Assembly (NCBI RefSeq): GCF_003206715.1
Contig: NZ_PZJU01000041.1
Span: 76,815 to 140,492, forward strand
Length of the DNA stretch: 63,678 bases
DNA from: Salinicola peritrichatus
Lineage (GTDB): Bacteria > Pseudomonadota > Gammaproteobacteria > Pseudomonadales > Halomonadaceae
Direction of reading: 5' to 3'
The notes under the pieces were generated by a model. It had not been told where the DNA came from and did no database searches. It saw only the letters and a list, made by a program, of their open reading frames with translations. Position 1 is the stretch's first letter. Each line of letters begins with the position of its first letter. This document shows, piece by piece, positions 18,355 to 28,814 of the stretch. A program made the position numbers and the translations under genes.

Positions 18355-19377
18355 TCAAGATGCCGCTGGACGCGGCGTTCGCAAGCGGCGCCACAGCGCT
18401 GCAGGTACGCGTCTGGCCAGCGGCGAACGCATCAGGTGCAGATATGCCCCTGTTCCGAGCTGGCGGCGTGCATGCCAGCACAGCTCTACCCAGCGCTCGG
18501 TCATGACCCGTGACAGCGCCTCAGGCACATAACGTTGACTGCGCCGATTGGCGGCGTCGAGCTGGGCCAGCCACTGTTCGGCCCAGGCCAGATAGTCCTT
18601 GTTCAGCGCGGCGCCGAGCTTCTTCGGACGCGCCAGCGCGTAGTGGCGATCGAGGTCTTCTTCGCCTGGCGTGATACCCATCTCGATCAGCGCACGTCGG
18701 CAGATTTCACGCTTGCGCTCGCGCCCCAACGCATCGGTCTGCTTGGTGAAACGGCCGCCATGCTCGCGGCCACAGACCAGCACGTCGGCGAGATTGGCCA
18801 TGCGCTGCGTCCGTGACAGGCGCTGATGCAGCTCGTAGTCCTGGCAGCGCGGAAAAGTCTCGCAATAGCCATGCTCGCGCAGAATGGCGGTACGCGCCAT
18901 GATCGTGCGGTTGGTCAGCGCGCAGTAGAACGCCAGGCTGGCGGCGACGTCATCGGCCGCTAACGGCTGGCGGCGGACACGATTGATTCGCTGGCCGTCG
19001 GCATCCATGAAATCGCAGGCACTGCCGATCTGAGCCAGGTCGGAATGACGATCCAGCGTTTCGACCTGACGGGCGAGCCGGTTCGGCCAGGAGATGTCAT
19101 CGCTGTCGAGCAGGGCGATATATTCGCCGCGCGCCAGCTCGAGGCCGCGATTGCGGGTGGCCGGGATGCCCAGGTTACGCGGGTTGCTTTCCACACGCAG
19201 GCGCGGGTCCTGATAGCCCGCCAGCACATCGAGAGTCGCGTCGGTCGAGCCATCGTCGACGATCAACAGTTCGAAGTCCTCGAATGTTTGCGCCAGGATG
19301 CTGTCGACGGCAGTCGTTATATAGTGCTGACGGTTATGCACCGGAATGAAGACCGTCACGCGCGGCGTTGTGGCCAT
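18355..19377 (-). CDS. Family 2 glycosyltransferase
   Basis: 340 aa cytoplasmic GT-A enzyme. It has VTVFIPVHNRQHYI, IVDDGSTD (nucleotide-binding) and the metal-binding DSDD near residue 92. No membrane helix is seen. It probably adds a sugar to LPS core or O-chain, judging from the neighbouring LPS kinase and glycosyltransferases. Confidence 0.9.
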   Translation of the reverse strand: MATTPRVTVFIPVHNRQHYITTAVDSILAQTFEDFELLIVDDGSTDATLDVLAGYQDPRLRVESNPRNLGIPATRNRGLELARGEYIALLDSDDISWPNRLARQVETLDRHSDLAQIGSACDFMDADGQRINRVRRQPLAADDVAASLAFYCALTNRTIMARTAILREHGYCETFPRCQDYELHQRLSRTQRMANLADVLVCGREHGGRFTKQTDALGRERKREICRRALIEMGITPGEEDLDRHYALARPKKLGAALNKDYLAWAEQWLAQLDAANRRSQRYVPEALSRVMTERWVELCWHARRQLGTGAYLHLMRSPLARRVPAALWRRLRTPRPAAS

Positions 19378-19456
19378 GCTTATCGTGTCCCTGGCGCAGC
19401 AGCGAATACCATAATGTTCATGAGGGCTCCGTCAGTTCCGGTTCTATCCATCATTG

Positions 19457-21937
19457 TCATCTGTCACTCGCGTGGCCCTTGGCACTGACTCGCTCGCGCC
19501 AGTAATGCTCGCCGGCGCGTTCGCGAATTCTCTCTACCGTAGCACTCACCTCGTCGGAGACTGCGATGCGCTGACGGCGTGGGGCGGTGCTTTTCGACGC
19601 ATCGCTCGATCCATTGCGGACATCCTCAACCAGATTGCGCATGGCGAGCACATTGTGCAGGCGCTCGGCGTTGCGCGGTGCGGATATCAGACCCAGGCAG
19701 AAGGCGCGATCGTACAGCCGACCTTTCCAGTCCTGCTGGCGATGGGTGCCGCGGGTGCCGGTCTCGCGCGTGCGCCCATGCATGAACGCTTCAAGCCGGT
19801 GGCCCAGACGGCTTCGTGACTTCGCTGGTGTAGCGAGCGGAAAGACATGCACCGGCCGGCCGGTACGAATGGCTTCGGCCTGCATCGATACACTGTCGCC
19901 GGAAACGATGAATTCATCGCAGAGCGCCAGGTAGGCGCGGTAAGGATTATCGGCGCCGTTGTCACTGTGCCAGGCATAACAATAGCTGGGGACTTCGATG
20001 CCGGCAAAGAAGGCCTCTGCCACGTCAGGCGCTGTACGCGGGCCGGTGGCGATCAGCAGCGAACCCCCGCGGGCTCTGGCCAGACGACAGGCGGCCTCGG
20101 CCATTGAACGGGCGACCTCGGCATCGAACTGCTGCGTCGTTGTGGCGCCGCCGATCAGCACGCCGATATGCGGCCGGGGCAGATCATCGAAGCGACCTTT
20201 CCACTGCGCTGCAGTCTCCTCGAGCGCGGCATTATCATTGGCGTTGAGCGGCAGCATGTTGTGGACGATATTGTCTCGTGCCGGCAGGCCATACTGAGGC
20301 GTAGTGATGATCAGATCGAACCAGTCCAGCGGTGCGCGCGGCCGGCCGAGACAAATCAGCTGCGTGCGGCCTCCCGACTGTTGCTTGACCCAGCGCGCAG
20401 CGCTGACGCTGCGCCGGCCGGCGCTCAGGATCATATCCGGCCAGGGTGGCTCGAGGCGGTCGGAATTGGCCAGGTCTACGCTGGCCAGCGAGGGACTGCT
20501 GAACAGCGCAGGTCTCGGCGCAGACGGTTTGAAGCTCAGCCGTTTCTCCTCGCTCGGCCAGCCCAGGCGCTGCGCGAGTAGCCGCAGCTGGGCATTATCG
20601 CCGTGATGCTGGCCCAGCAATAACCACACCCGCGGTACCCGACCATGGCCATCGCGCGCGCCGGTCAGCCCGGATTGCACGCATTCCCGCTCGCTGGTGC
20701 CTTCGCGCTGAATATCGAGATGCCAGACGAGATCGGGATGGGCGCGGCTGATCCGGCGCAGCTGTTCGCGCCACCAGTGGGTGCGATAGAACGGCAGATC
20801 ATCGACACGTCGCGTATCGGGAAGACGCACGCCCACATAGAGCATGTAGCGAGCACGCTGCGCCAATTCCGCCATGAACCAGGGGATGTCCTCGGCGGGA
20901 AGATGTTCGAGCACGCCCGTCACTGCGGCGCCGTCAAAGACGCTGTCCTCCGGGGCATCGCGCTCGGGGGGCCAGACCTGAGTGGCCTCGATGTTCAGCG
21001 GCGCTGGCATTGCGGCCTGCCGGGCGGGCCGACACCATAGTAGAGAAGTGACGCGACACTCGCTCGCCAGCGTCGCGGCTTGGAGACTGCTGGTTATTGG
21101 TGTGTCGGTATCAGGGCGTGTCTCGAGCGCGCGCAGCGCCTGGTCGAACCACGGGCTTGGCGTCTGGCGTGAAAAGGGCCCATAGTTGTGAGCGTCCGCT
21201 TCCCGCTCCAGGCTGTGCCACAGATCGCCCAGCGCATTGGGGTGATAGGAGTAGACGCGCGGCGTCGGCTGCCAGGGCTGCTGATGCAGCGCCGTATAGT
21301 GCAGCACGTGGGTCCGACCATGCTCATACTCTTCGTCGCGCGCATTCCAGTGACCGTCGAGTTCGCCCCACAGGCCGGGCTGCTCCGCCGGCGTGTGGGT
21401 CAACGCCTTCTTGTCGGCATGCCGGGCCTGCTCGAGATTCCACCATTGCGCCATGCGCGCGCAATCCATCACCATGACCGAAGTGTCCCGGGGCGAGATG
21501 GCGAGGTAGCCATGGTCGGCCATGGGCAGATCGAACAGTTGGGCGGGATCGGTGAAGTAGATCTGATCGACATCGTTGTAGATGGCGCGGCCCTCGCGCC
21601 CGGCGAAATCGGGAATCGCGAAGCGGTAGTTGGTGAAGCCGGTGCGCCATTGGCTGCGATCGAAACCGGCAATATCCTTCATCAGATAGATGCGATATTC
21701 GCGTGCAGGATCGCGTACGCGTTCGACCGAATAGAAGAACACACGCTGGGCGCGTATCTGAGCCTTCTCGGTGCCCAGAAAGATGCGTACGGGCGGGCGC
21801 GGCGGCGACGGTTCGGATGTCAATGCCGGCAATACTACACAGTGGGGCTGATGCGGCGTATCGGCGCGCTCGACCCGGATCGGCCGGGCGGCGATGGATA
21901 AGATATCCTCGTTGAGGGATGAAGCGTTGCTGGTCAC
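19457..21937 (-). CDS. Multidomain GT8-like / methyltransferase-like / ELM1-like glycosyltransferase
   Basis: 826 aa with three recognisable parts. Residues ~45-220 resemble a GT8/GT-A enzyme, with the DxD-like YNDVDQIYFTDPAQLFDLP. Residues ~290-420 resemble a degenerate class I SAM-dependent methyltransferase (DGAAVTGVLEHLPAEDIPWFM). Residues ~490-800 are an ELM1/DUF1022-type GT-B-like domain: MILSAGRRSVSAARW, PHIGVLIGGATT, then DEFIVSGDSVSMQAEA and GRPVHVFPL. ELM1-like proteins usually stand alone. Here the fusion suggests one polypeptide making and modifying an LPS oligosaccharide unit. Function is inferred. Confidence 0.7.
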   Translation of the reverse strand: MTSNASSLNEDILSIAARPIRVERADTPHQPHCVVLPALTSEPSPPRPPVRIFLGTEKAQIRAQRVFFYSVERVRDPAREYRIYLMKDIAGFDRSQWRTGFTNYRFAIPDFAGREGRAIYNDVDQIYFTDPAQLFDLPMADHGYLAISPRDTSVMVMDCARMAQWWNLEQARHADKKALTHTPAEQPGLWGELDGHWNARDEEYEHGRTHVLHYTALHQQPWQPTPRVYSYHPNALGDLWHSLEREADAHNYGPFSRQTPSPWFDQALRALETRPDTDTPITSSLQAATLASECRVTSLLWCRPARQAAMPAPLNIEATQVWPPERDAPEDSVFDGAAVTGVLEHLPAEDIPWFMAELAQRARYMLYVGVRLPDTRRVDDLPFYRTHWWREQLRRISRAHPDLVWHLDIQREGTSERECVQSGLTGARDGHGRVPRVWLLLGQHHGDNAQLRLLAQRLGWPSEEKRLSFKPSAPRPALFSSPSLASVDLANSDRLEPPWPDMILSAGRRSVSAARWVKQQSGGRTQLICLGRPRAPLDWFDLIITTPQYGLPARDNIVHNMLPLNANDNAALEETAAQWKGRFDDLPRPHIGVLIGGATTTQQFDAEVARSMAEAACRLARARGGSLLIATGPRTAPDVAEAFFAGIEVPSYCYAWHSDNGADNPYRAYLALCDEFIVSGDSVSMQAEAIRTGRPVHVFPLATPAKSRSRLGHRLEAFMHGRTRETGTRGTHRQQDWKGRLYDRAFCLGLISAPRNAERLHNVLAMRNLVEDVRNGSSDASKSTAPRRQRIAVSDEVSATVERIRERAGEHYWRERVSAKGHASDR

Positions 21938-22046
21938 CGGAAAACCCCCTTCACTGGGCGCACCTGAAACGATTTATTGGCATGCTACAACACGATAGGT
22001 TAAAAAACAGCGATTGCGCTGATTCGAACATGAGCCCGAATTCCGA

Positions 22047-23351
22047 ATGCCAGAACACCCGCTACCAAGGATTGCCCTGCTATTGCCCTCGCTTGCCGCT
22101 GGCGGTGTCGGCCGTTCACTACTTCATCTGGCCGAAGCTTTTCACGCTGCCGGCCATCCGGTGGACCTGGTGCTGTGTCGCGCCGAAGGCCCCTATTTGT
22201 CGGCGGTGCCGGCGGGCGTCAATATCGTGACCCTGCGGCAGCAGAACGGCCTGGCCGCACAACTGCAACTCGCCAAACTGGACCCCGGTGGCCTCATGGC
22301 GCTGGCTCGGCCCGCGCTGCTGACGCGGCGCCCGGCCCCCGTCCAACCCTATCTGGCCGATCTGGCCCGTTATCTGGCCGATATGCGCCCGGCAGCGCTG
22401 CTCGCTGCCAAGACGCCCACCAATCTGTTGGCGCTATGGGCGCGGCGCTTGAGTGGCGCACCCACCCGCATCGTGATCAGCGAGCGCACCCAGCTTTCCC
22501 AATCTATCACGCTCAGCCGCAAGTGGCGCTGGCGTCATATCGCGCCGCTGGTTGCACGCACCTATCCATGGGCCGATGCGATTGCCGCGGTTTCCGATGG
22601 CGTCGCCGATGATCTGGCCGTTACCACCGGGTTGCCTCGCGCCATCATCGATACCGTCTACAATCCGGTGGTCACGCCGGAACTGGCCGTTCGCGCCGCC
22701 GAATCTGCGCCACATCCGTGGCTGGATGACGGTGGAACGCCGGTGATCGTTGCAGCGGGAAGATTCGTGCCGCAGAAGAATTTCCCGCTTCTGTTGCGCG
22801 CCTTCGCCCGGCTGCGTGAGCGGCGGCCGGCACGGCTGCTGATCATCGGTGAGGGCCGGGAACGGCCGCGGCTGCAAGCGCAGGTCGAGGCGCTGGGCAT
22901 CGGCGACGATGTCGCGCTCCCCGGCTTCACCGAAAATCCCTACGCGGCATTTTCCCGGGCCGCCCTGTTCGTGCTCTCTTCCGATTACGAAGGGCTGGGA
23001 AATGCACTGATCGAAGCGCTTGCCTGCGGCTGCCCGGTCGTGAGTACCGATTGCCCCAGCGGCCCGGCGGAGATTCTGGATGGTGGTCGCTATGGCGAAC
23101 TGGTGCCAGTGAACGATACCGAGGCGTTGGCCGCAGCCATGATACGCACGCTCGATGCCCCGCTGCCGACGGATATGCTGCGCCGCCGTGGCGCCGCTTT
23201 TAGCCTGCAGCGCAGTGCCGGACGCTACCTCGATCTATTGTTGCCGGGGCGTTCAGGTTCAGCGTATGCCGCAGGTGGTCCGCACACCGGAATAGCCTCA
23301 GCCTCTATGAACAACTCGAATTCGGTTCACCACGGACGTGACAACCTATGA
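22047..23351 (+). CDS. Group 1 (GT4) glycosyltransferase
   Basis: 434 aa GT-B enzyme. The N-terminal LPSLAAGGVGRSLLHLAEAF loop and the C-terminal donor-binding stretch (VLSSDYEGLGNALIEALACGCPVVSTD, with the E-x7-E pair) are intact. It is a paralogue of the gene at 23650-24957. The stop codon overlaps the ATG of the following methyltransferase fragment (ATGA), so the two were once a coupled pair. Confidence 0.92.
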   Translation: MPEHPLPRIALLLPSLAAGGVGRSLLHLAEAFHAAGHPVDLVLCRAEGPYLSAVPAGVNIVTLRQQNGLAAQLQLAKLDPGGLMALARPALLTRRPAPVQPYLADLARYLADMRPAALLAAKTPTNLLALWARRLSGAPTRIVISERTQLSQSITLSRKWRWRHIAPLVARTYPWADAIAAVSDGVADDLAVTTGLPRAIIDTVYNPVVTPELAVRAAESAPHPWLDDGGTPVIVAAGRFVPQKNFPLLLRAFARLRERRPARLLIIGEGRERPRLQAQVEALGIGDDVALPGFTENPYAAFSRAALFVLSSDYEGLGNALIEALACGCPVVSTDCPSGPAEILDGGRYGELVPVNDTEALAAAMIRTLDAPLPTDMLRRRGAAFSLQRSAGRYLDLLLPGRSGSAYAAGGPHTGIASASMNNSNSVHHGRDNL

Positions 23352-23728
23352 AACTTAGCGACAACACCTCTGGCTTTTTGCGAGGGAAATGTTTTTCCAA
23401 CGATCTGGTTGCGACGTTCGACCTGGAACCGGCAGATCACGAGTATCGATCGCGTTTCGATGTGCTCACCGAACGGGTGGCCGACAAGCAAGTCATTCAC
23501 GTGGGATGTGTTGATCACGGCTCGGCCGGCATCCGTAAGAAAATGCAGCGCGGCAGATGGCTGCACCAGGCGCTCGACCAAGCGGCCACACGCTGTTTCG
23601 GCGTGGATATAGATGCAGAAGGTATCCACTACATGCGCGAGACGCTGGGCTACAGTGACGTGGCTGCGGCGAACATCTTGGCCTTTGGCGGGAGCTCTTT
23701 CGGGCCAGTGTGCAGGAGTTGCAGATAA
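23348..23728 (+). pseudogene. Truncated SAM-dependent methyltransferase
   Basis: Only the N-terminal ~110 residues look genuine. The SAM-binding strand KQVIHVGCVDHG replaces GxGxG near residue 50, and the second acidic strand is CFGVDIDAEGIHYM near residue 88. After about 23690 the frame runs into sequence that is the 3' end of the opposite-strand glycosyltransferase, and the rest of the methyltransferase is absent. The product would lack the catalytic half. This reads as a deletion/recombination scar. Confidence 0.75.
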
Positions 23729-24957
23729 TGTTGTGCCGAACGGTCAACGCTGAACGCGCTGGCCCGTGAGCGCATGTACTCCGCCGGTTGCGGTGTATCC
23801 AGCTGTCTGATCATGGCATCTGCCAGTGCTTCTACATCGCCTACCGGAACCAGTGGACCATATTGGCCGCCAGCAAGGATTTCGTTGGGGCCATGGGGGC
23901 AGTCGGTACTGACCACCGGGCATCCACAGGCCATGGCTTCGATCAGTACATTGGACAGACCTTCATGGATCGAGGAAAGCACGAAGAGATTGGCTCGACT
24001 CATCCAGACGTAGGGATCTTGTATCCATCCCGGTAAAAGTACAGATTCGCTAACCCCCAAGCTTCGTGCTTCACGTTCGATTTCTGCCCGCTGCTCACCT
24101 TCACCGATAATGATTAATCGTGCACTACGCCGCTCACCGACACGGGCAAAGGCCCGCAACAAGGTCATAAAATCCTTCTGCGCCACCAGTCTGCCGGCAC
24201 CGAGAATCACCGGGATCATCCGTTCGTCATCCAGCCATGGATGGGGTGATGGCATCCGGTGGACATTGGCAAATAACGATTCATCATAGATCGGATTGTA
24301 GATGGTCTGAACGAGGTCGGAGGGGAGTCGCGCATGGTGCACGAGCTCCTCGCTGATAGCCTGGCTGACCCCGACCACGGCATGGGCACGTTGGTAAGAG
24401 TGATGAATAACAGCCTTTAGAAGGCGATGTCGACGCCATGAGCGGCCAAGTTTGAGTCGTTCGGAGAAGGCGTTGTGTTCGCTTAGTACTATGCGAATGG
24501 AGCGGCCTACCCAGCGCTGCGCCCATATAGCCAAGATATTGGAATAAGTATTGATCACCAGCAATGAGTGAATCGGGGTGCGCTCAAGATATTCACCAAG
24601 CGCTGGTAAATAAGGCATCAGTCGTTTAAATCTTGGCGTCGGCAGGAGAAGCGGTGGAAGAGTAGTGAAAAGCGTCCGCCATTCATTACGCATTATCTGC
24701 CAGTAGGCCCTTGATCTCGTAGAGGGTATAAGCTCTACCAGCTTTACGTTCTCAGGAATATGGGAACGATAGGGGCCACTGGTATCGGTGACGATCAGCT
24801 CTACGGTATGGCCGCGCTCACTGAAGGCCCTGGCCAATGTCAGCGCTACCCGCTCTCCGCCTCCTGCATCGAGTGAACGCATGAATATCGCGATGCGCTC
24901 CTGCCCCGTATTCTGGCTGGACATATGATGCGAGGAGGGTGGAGTAGGGATTGTCAT
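23650..24957 (-). CDS. Group 1 (GT4) glycosyltransferase
   Basis: 435 aa GT-B enzyme with MRSLDAGGGERVALTLARAF and LFVLSSIHEGLSNVLIEAMACGCPVVSTD. Base composition is lower in GC than its neighbours, suggesting transfer. The last ~22 residues (after HYLQLLHTG) are read antisense through the methyltransferase remnant and are probably not native. Its ATG overlaps the stop of a glycosyltransferase stub by 4 nt, showing it was the second gene of a coupled pair. Confidence 0.9.
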   Translation of the reverse strand: MTIPTPPSSHHMSSQNTGQERIAIFMRSLDAGGGERVALTLARAFSERGHTVELIVTDTSGPYRSHIPENVKLVELIPSTRSRAYWQIMRNEWRTLFTTLPPLLLPTPRFKRLMPYLPALGEYLERTPIHSLLVINTYSNILAIWAQRWVGRSIRIVLSEHNAFSERLKLGRSWRRHRLLKAVIHHSYQRAHAVVGVSQAISEELVHHARLPSDLVQTIYNPIYDESLFANVHRMPSPHPWLDDERMIPVILGAGRLVAQKDFMTLLRAFARVGERRSARLIIIGEGEQRAEIEREARSLGVSESVLLPGWIQDPYVWMSRANLFVLSSIHEGLSNVLIEAMACGCPVVSTDCPHGPNEILAGGQYGPLVPVGDVEALADAMIRQLDTPQPAEYMRSRASAFSVDRSAQHYLQLLHTGPKELPPKAKMFAAATSL

Positions 24958-25070
24958 GGCGTCATTCCATGCTCAACGTGAATCGATGGATGATCGGGCA
25001 ACAGAATCTCAAGAAATTCATTGGCGCTGCGTTCTAAGCTGAACATATTAGCACGCTGCATCAACAATTG
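24954..25070 (-). pseudogene. C-terminal stub of a GT4 glycosyltransferase
   Basis: The reading frame ending at 24954 encodes LMQRANMFSLERSANEFLEILLPD, which lines up with the C-termini of the two neighbouring glycosyltransferases (e.g. MRSRASAFSVDRSAQHYLQLL). Upstream of about 25070 the sequence is IS1380 transposase in another frame. The remaining ~35 codons are all that is left of a third paralogue. Confidence 0.7.
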
Positions 25071-25761
25071 GGATGGCAGAGGAGCTGCAAGCGTATCCAG
25101 CATGGGCACTGTCCAGGCGCAACAGGATCGGCGAAGCGGTGAGCGTTCGGGCACGAGGCAACACGCGCTTGAGCGTTTCCAGAAAGCCGTTATTGGCGTG
25201 CTGGCTACCGGGGCGTAACTCACAACCCATACACCAGCCTTCCTGGCCCAGGTACGCGGCAATGGGCGCATAGCCGTTGTAGCCCTTGTCGGTGTAGCTG
25301 ACACCTTCCTGGCTCGTCTGGCTGTTGTCCATGGGGAAGCCATCGATATCCAGAGCCACATGGCCCATGCCCCGCGGGGAAACCGGAGCTTGCACGGACT
25401 TCGAAAACTCGGAACTGGCATCGTCCAGCAAGGGTGTCAGCGCCTTGGCATCTTCATCAAAGCGTTGCCGCAACCGGGCCGATGACGGCGACTGCTTGAT
25501 GCCCATGGCGGACTTGAAGAACGGATCGATCCGCACTGGCGCCGCCGCCTCGAAGTCGCTTTTGCCCAGCGTGATCAGGCCCAGGTAGGTCCGGATCCGC
25601 TCGATGTTCGGAATGCCGTGGCGTTTGGCCACGGTGCGCGCGGTTTGGGTCAATGACGTGTGTCGATTCAGGCAATGGCCTACCAGGGCCAGTCCGCCAT
25701 GGGGTGTGTAGACTTCGGTCTTGGATTGCTGGAGAGTGAAGGTGCGCATGGGCCAATGCAC
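25048..25761 (-). pseudogene. Truncated IS1380-family transposase
   Basis: 237 aa, where the family usually has about 430-450. The N-terminal half is clear: GGLALVGHCL...RHTSLTQTA, and the first catalytic Asp region VALDIDGFPMDNSQ...KGYNGYAPIAAYLG. The frame stops just after LLRLDSAH, where it meets the glycosyltransferase stub. The C-terminal catalytic residues and the other IS end are gone, so it cannot transpose by itself. Confidence 0.85.
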
Positions 25762-25864
25762 TGACTGGGTGAATGGATGTCAGGTGCTGTTATACCGTCC
25801 GAAGCCTTGTCGTTGCAGGCTTGAGCGGCAATTCGAGCCGTGCGAAGTCACGGATTCAGGAAGT

Positions 25865-26356
25865 TGGTTATCCCGGCCCTTTGGATCGTCCGTGGCAATC
25901 CACTTGTGGAATTCTCTCTGTAGCTTCCCTGCTCCGGAAGCCGGCCCTACAATGCCAACATCGACGTGTAGGCTTTCTGCCAGTCGCCATCTGTCATGCT
26001 GGTGATTGTTCAAAAGCGAGACTCCGCCAATGAGCAGGCCGGCATAGGGGCGATCATCTTTGATGAGCGCTTCGACCTCGATATCTTCCGCTGTATAAAC
26101 CTGTTGCCCTAATCGGTAAGCCACAACCTCCAGGCTGCTTGCCGGCCATCCCGGAAGCGCCTCTGCGAAATGTCGGGCCCAGTGCCCGTCAACAGGTTCA
26201 AAAAAAAGCCCAGACTGCCTCGATGCCGTTGGTGTAGTGGCGATCGCCACCAGCAGAGAATGCATCGTTTTCCACTTTCAGAGAGAGCAGGCCCTCAGCG
26301 GAAACCGTTGTGGCGAGAGCGCCGAGCAATAGACCCCAGCACCATTGAGTCGTCAT
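25865..26356 (-). pseudogene. lpxR: Lipid A 3'-O-deacylase LpxR-like, frameshifted and truncated
   Basis: LpxR is an outer-membrane beta-barrel enzyme of about 300 aa that removes the 3'-acyloxyacyl group of lipid A. The first frame (start 26356) gives a signal peptide (GLLLGALATTVSA) and LKVENDAFS...DRHYTNGI with the family Asn/Asp and Tyr-Thr-Asn-Gly region. It then hits a stop inside a T8 run (A8 on the + strand, 26200-26207). Removing one T joins it in frame to EPVDGHW...DDRPYAGLLIGG...FHKWIATDDPKGRDNQL. Homology ends at about 25865, where IS1380-side sequence begins, so the C-terminal half is lost. Confidence 0.75.
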
Positions 26357-26481
26357 ATATTCGAGCCTCACTATAGAATGTCTGGCCAAGGACCGGTTGG
26401 GCCTGCCAAGTTAGGTGCCCCTGGCCTCAAGGAAGAGGGCTCCTTCCGGCACTTCCACCTGGGGCAAACGGGGGCGACCTA

Positions 26482-26812
26482 GGGGCTGTTGACGTTTCAG
26501 CGCGAACCGCGTTGCTGCGCCAAATGGCGCCAGGCCAGGCGCGGGATGCAGAAAAGGGTGGTTCCCTTTTCCAATCCCGCAACGCCGCATGGCGCCATTT
26601 GCCGCGCAACCCGAAGGGCCGGGCCAGTTTTTGCACAGTGCTGCGTTATTCGTCGCTCATTTGGAATGACCACAAAAACGCCTGGAGCGTTTTTGCGCGT
26701 CAGCCCCGAAGGGGTGAAGTACAGGGATGTACTGAACAAATCACACTCCTCACGCCTTGCCCCGCACAAAAACTGGCTCCGGCGCGGCCGTGCATGAAAC
26801 GTCAACAGCCCC
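26482..26812. mobile_element. MITE-like element (331 bp) with perfect 19-bp inverted ends
   Basis: Left end AGGGGCTGTTGACGTTTCA (26481-26499) and its exact reverse complement (26795-26813) bound a non-coding interior with its own palindromes, including a TGCGCCAAATGGCGCC arm and a GGCGCCATTTGCCGCGC arm. TA flanks both ends (26480-26481 and 26813-26814), compatible with a TA duplication. It has no transposase gene. Part of the interior also occurs after valS. The right end supplies the last base of the SDR stop codon. Confidence 0.7.
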
Positions 26813-27632
26813 TAACGATCAGTGTGCCCCCAGCCGGCATCTCCGAACGCCGCCGCCGGATCGTCGTCACGCCAGCACTTGGCCAGTAAGCGCTGACCGT
26901 TGATATGGTCGGCTGCCGGGGAAGCCAGCCACAGCAGCGGCGCGACCACGACTTGCGGGTCGAGCAGCTGTGCACGGAAGTGTTCATCCAGGTCCTGCGG
27001 AATCATGCCGGTCAGCGTCGCGCCGCCCGGCAGCAGCGCATTAACGGTGACGCCGGTGCCCTCGAGATCATGTGCCCAGATCACGGTCTCCGATTCCAGC
27101 GCCGCCTTCGATGGTCCATACGGCGAAAAGCCCCGTCGCCGCATGGTTTCGTGGTTCATCGACATATTGACGATGCGGCCCCAACCGGCGGCACGCATAT
27201 GCGGTACCGCTGCGCGCGCCATTAGGAAGGGCCCGTTGACGTTGGTCTCTATAACCATGCGCCAAGTCTCGGGAGTCACCTCCCAGAAGTGAGTGGGCTC
27301 GGTGAGAAAACGCTCGCTGACGTACTTCATGCCGCGGCCGGCATTGTTGACCAGGATGTCCAGCCTCTGCCAGCGCTCCAGCGCGCTGGCCACCACCCGC
27401 TCACAATCGGCCTCTTGGGTAACATCGGCGACCAGCGGCAGGACGCGCTCCTCGCCGCATTCGGCGCATGCCTCGACCGCCACCTGCTCGATCTCCGCCG
27501 ATTCACGTGCCGCAGTGGCAACCACTCGTACCCCGGCTCGAGCTAGGCCGAGCGTCATTGCCCGACCCAGGCCGCGTCCGCCGCCGGTAACGATTGCCAC
27601 GCGGCCATCGAGCGCAGCATCAGTCACGCCAC

Positions 27633-27636
<4 letters not shown>
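26812..27636 (-). CDS. SDR-family oxidoreductase
   Basis: 274 aa, classical [13 protein letters not shown] is the dinucleotide loop, NNAGRG is near residue 95, and YGPSK (Y-x3-K) near residue 170. Cofactor and substrate are not decided by sequence. The stop TAG is made of the TA target copy plus the first G of the MITE, so the original C-terminus may have been different. Its ATG overlaps the stop of the aldo/keto reductase (ATGA), indicating coupled expression. Confidence 0.88.
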
Positions 27637-28619
<983 letters not shown>

Positions 28620-28814
28620 GAATGACTCCTCTCTCCGGTGCCTTCAAAAAGGCTACTTCTGTTTTCAAGCAGCTCTGTCATGCCTGAATCAGTGACTCCG
28701 CTCTCAATATACCCGCCAGAGCACCAGTTCGGCCAGACAATACGGGCAGATCAGAGCTGACGATGGCCTTGCCAACGGTCATGTTTTTTCTGTCGGACTC
28801 GGTTTCCGCCCGCC

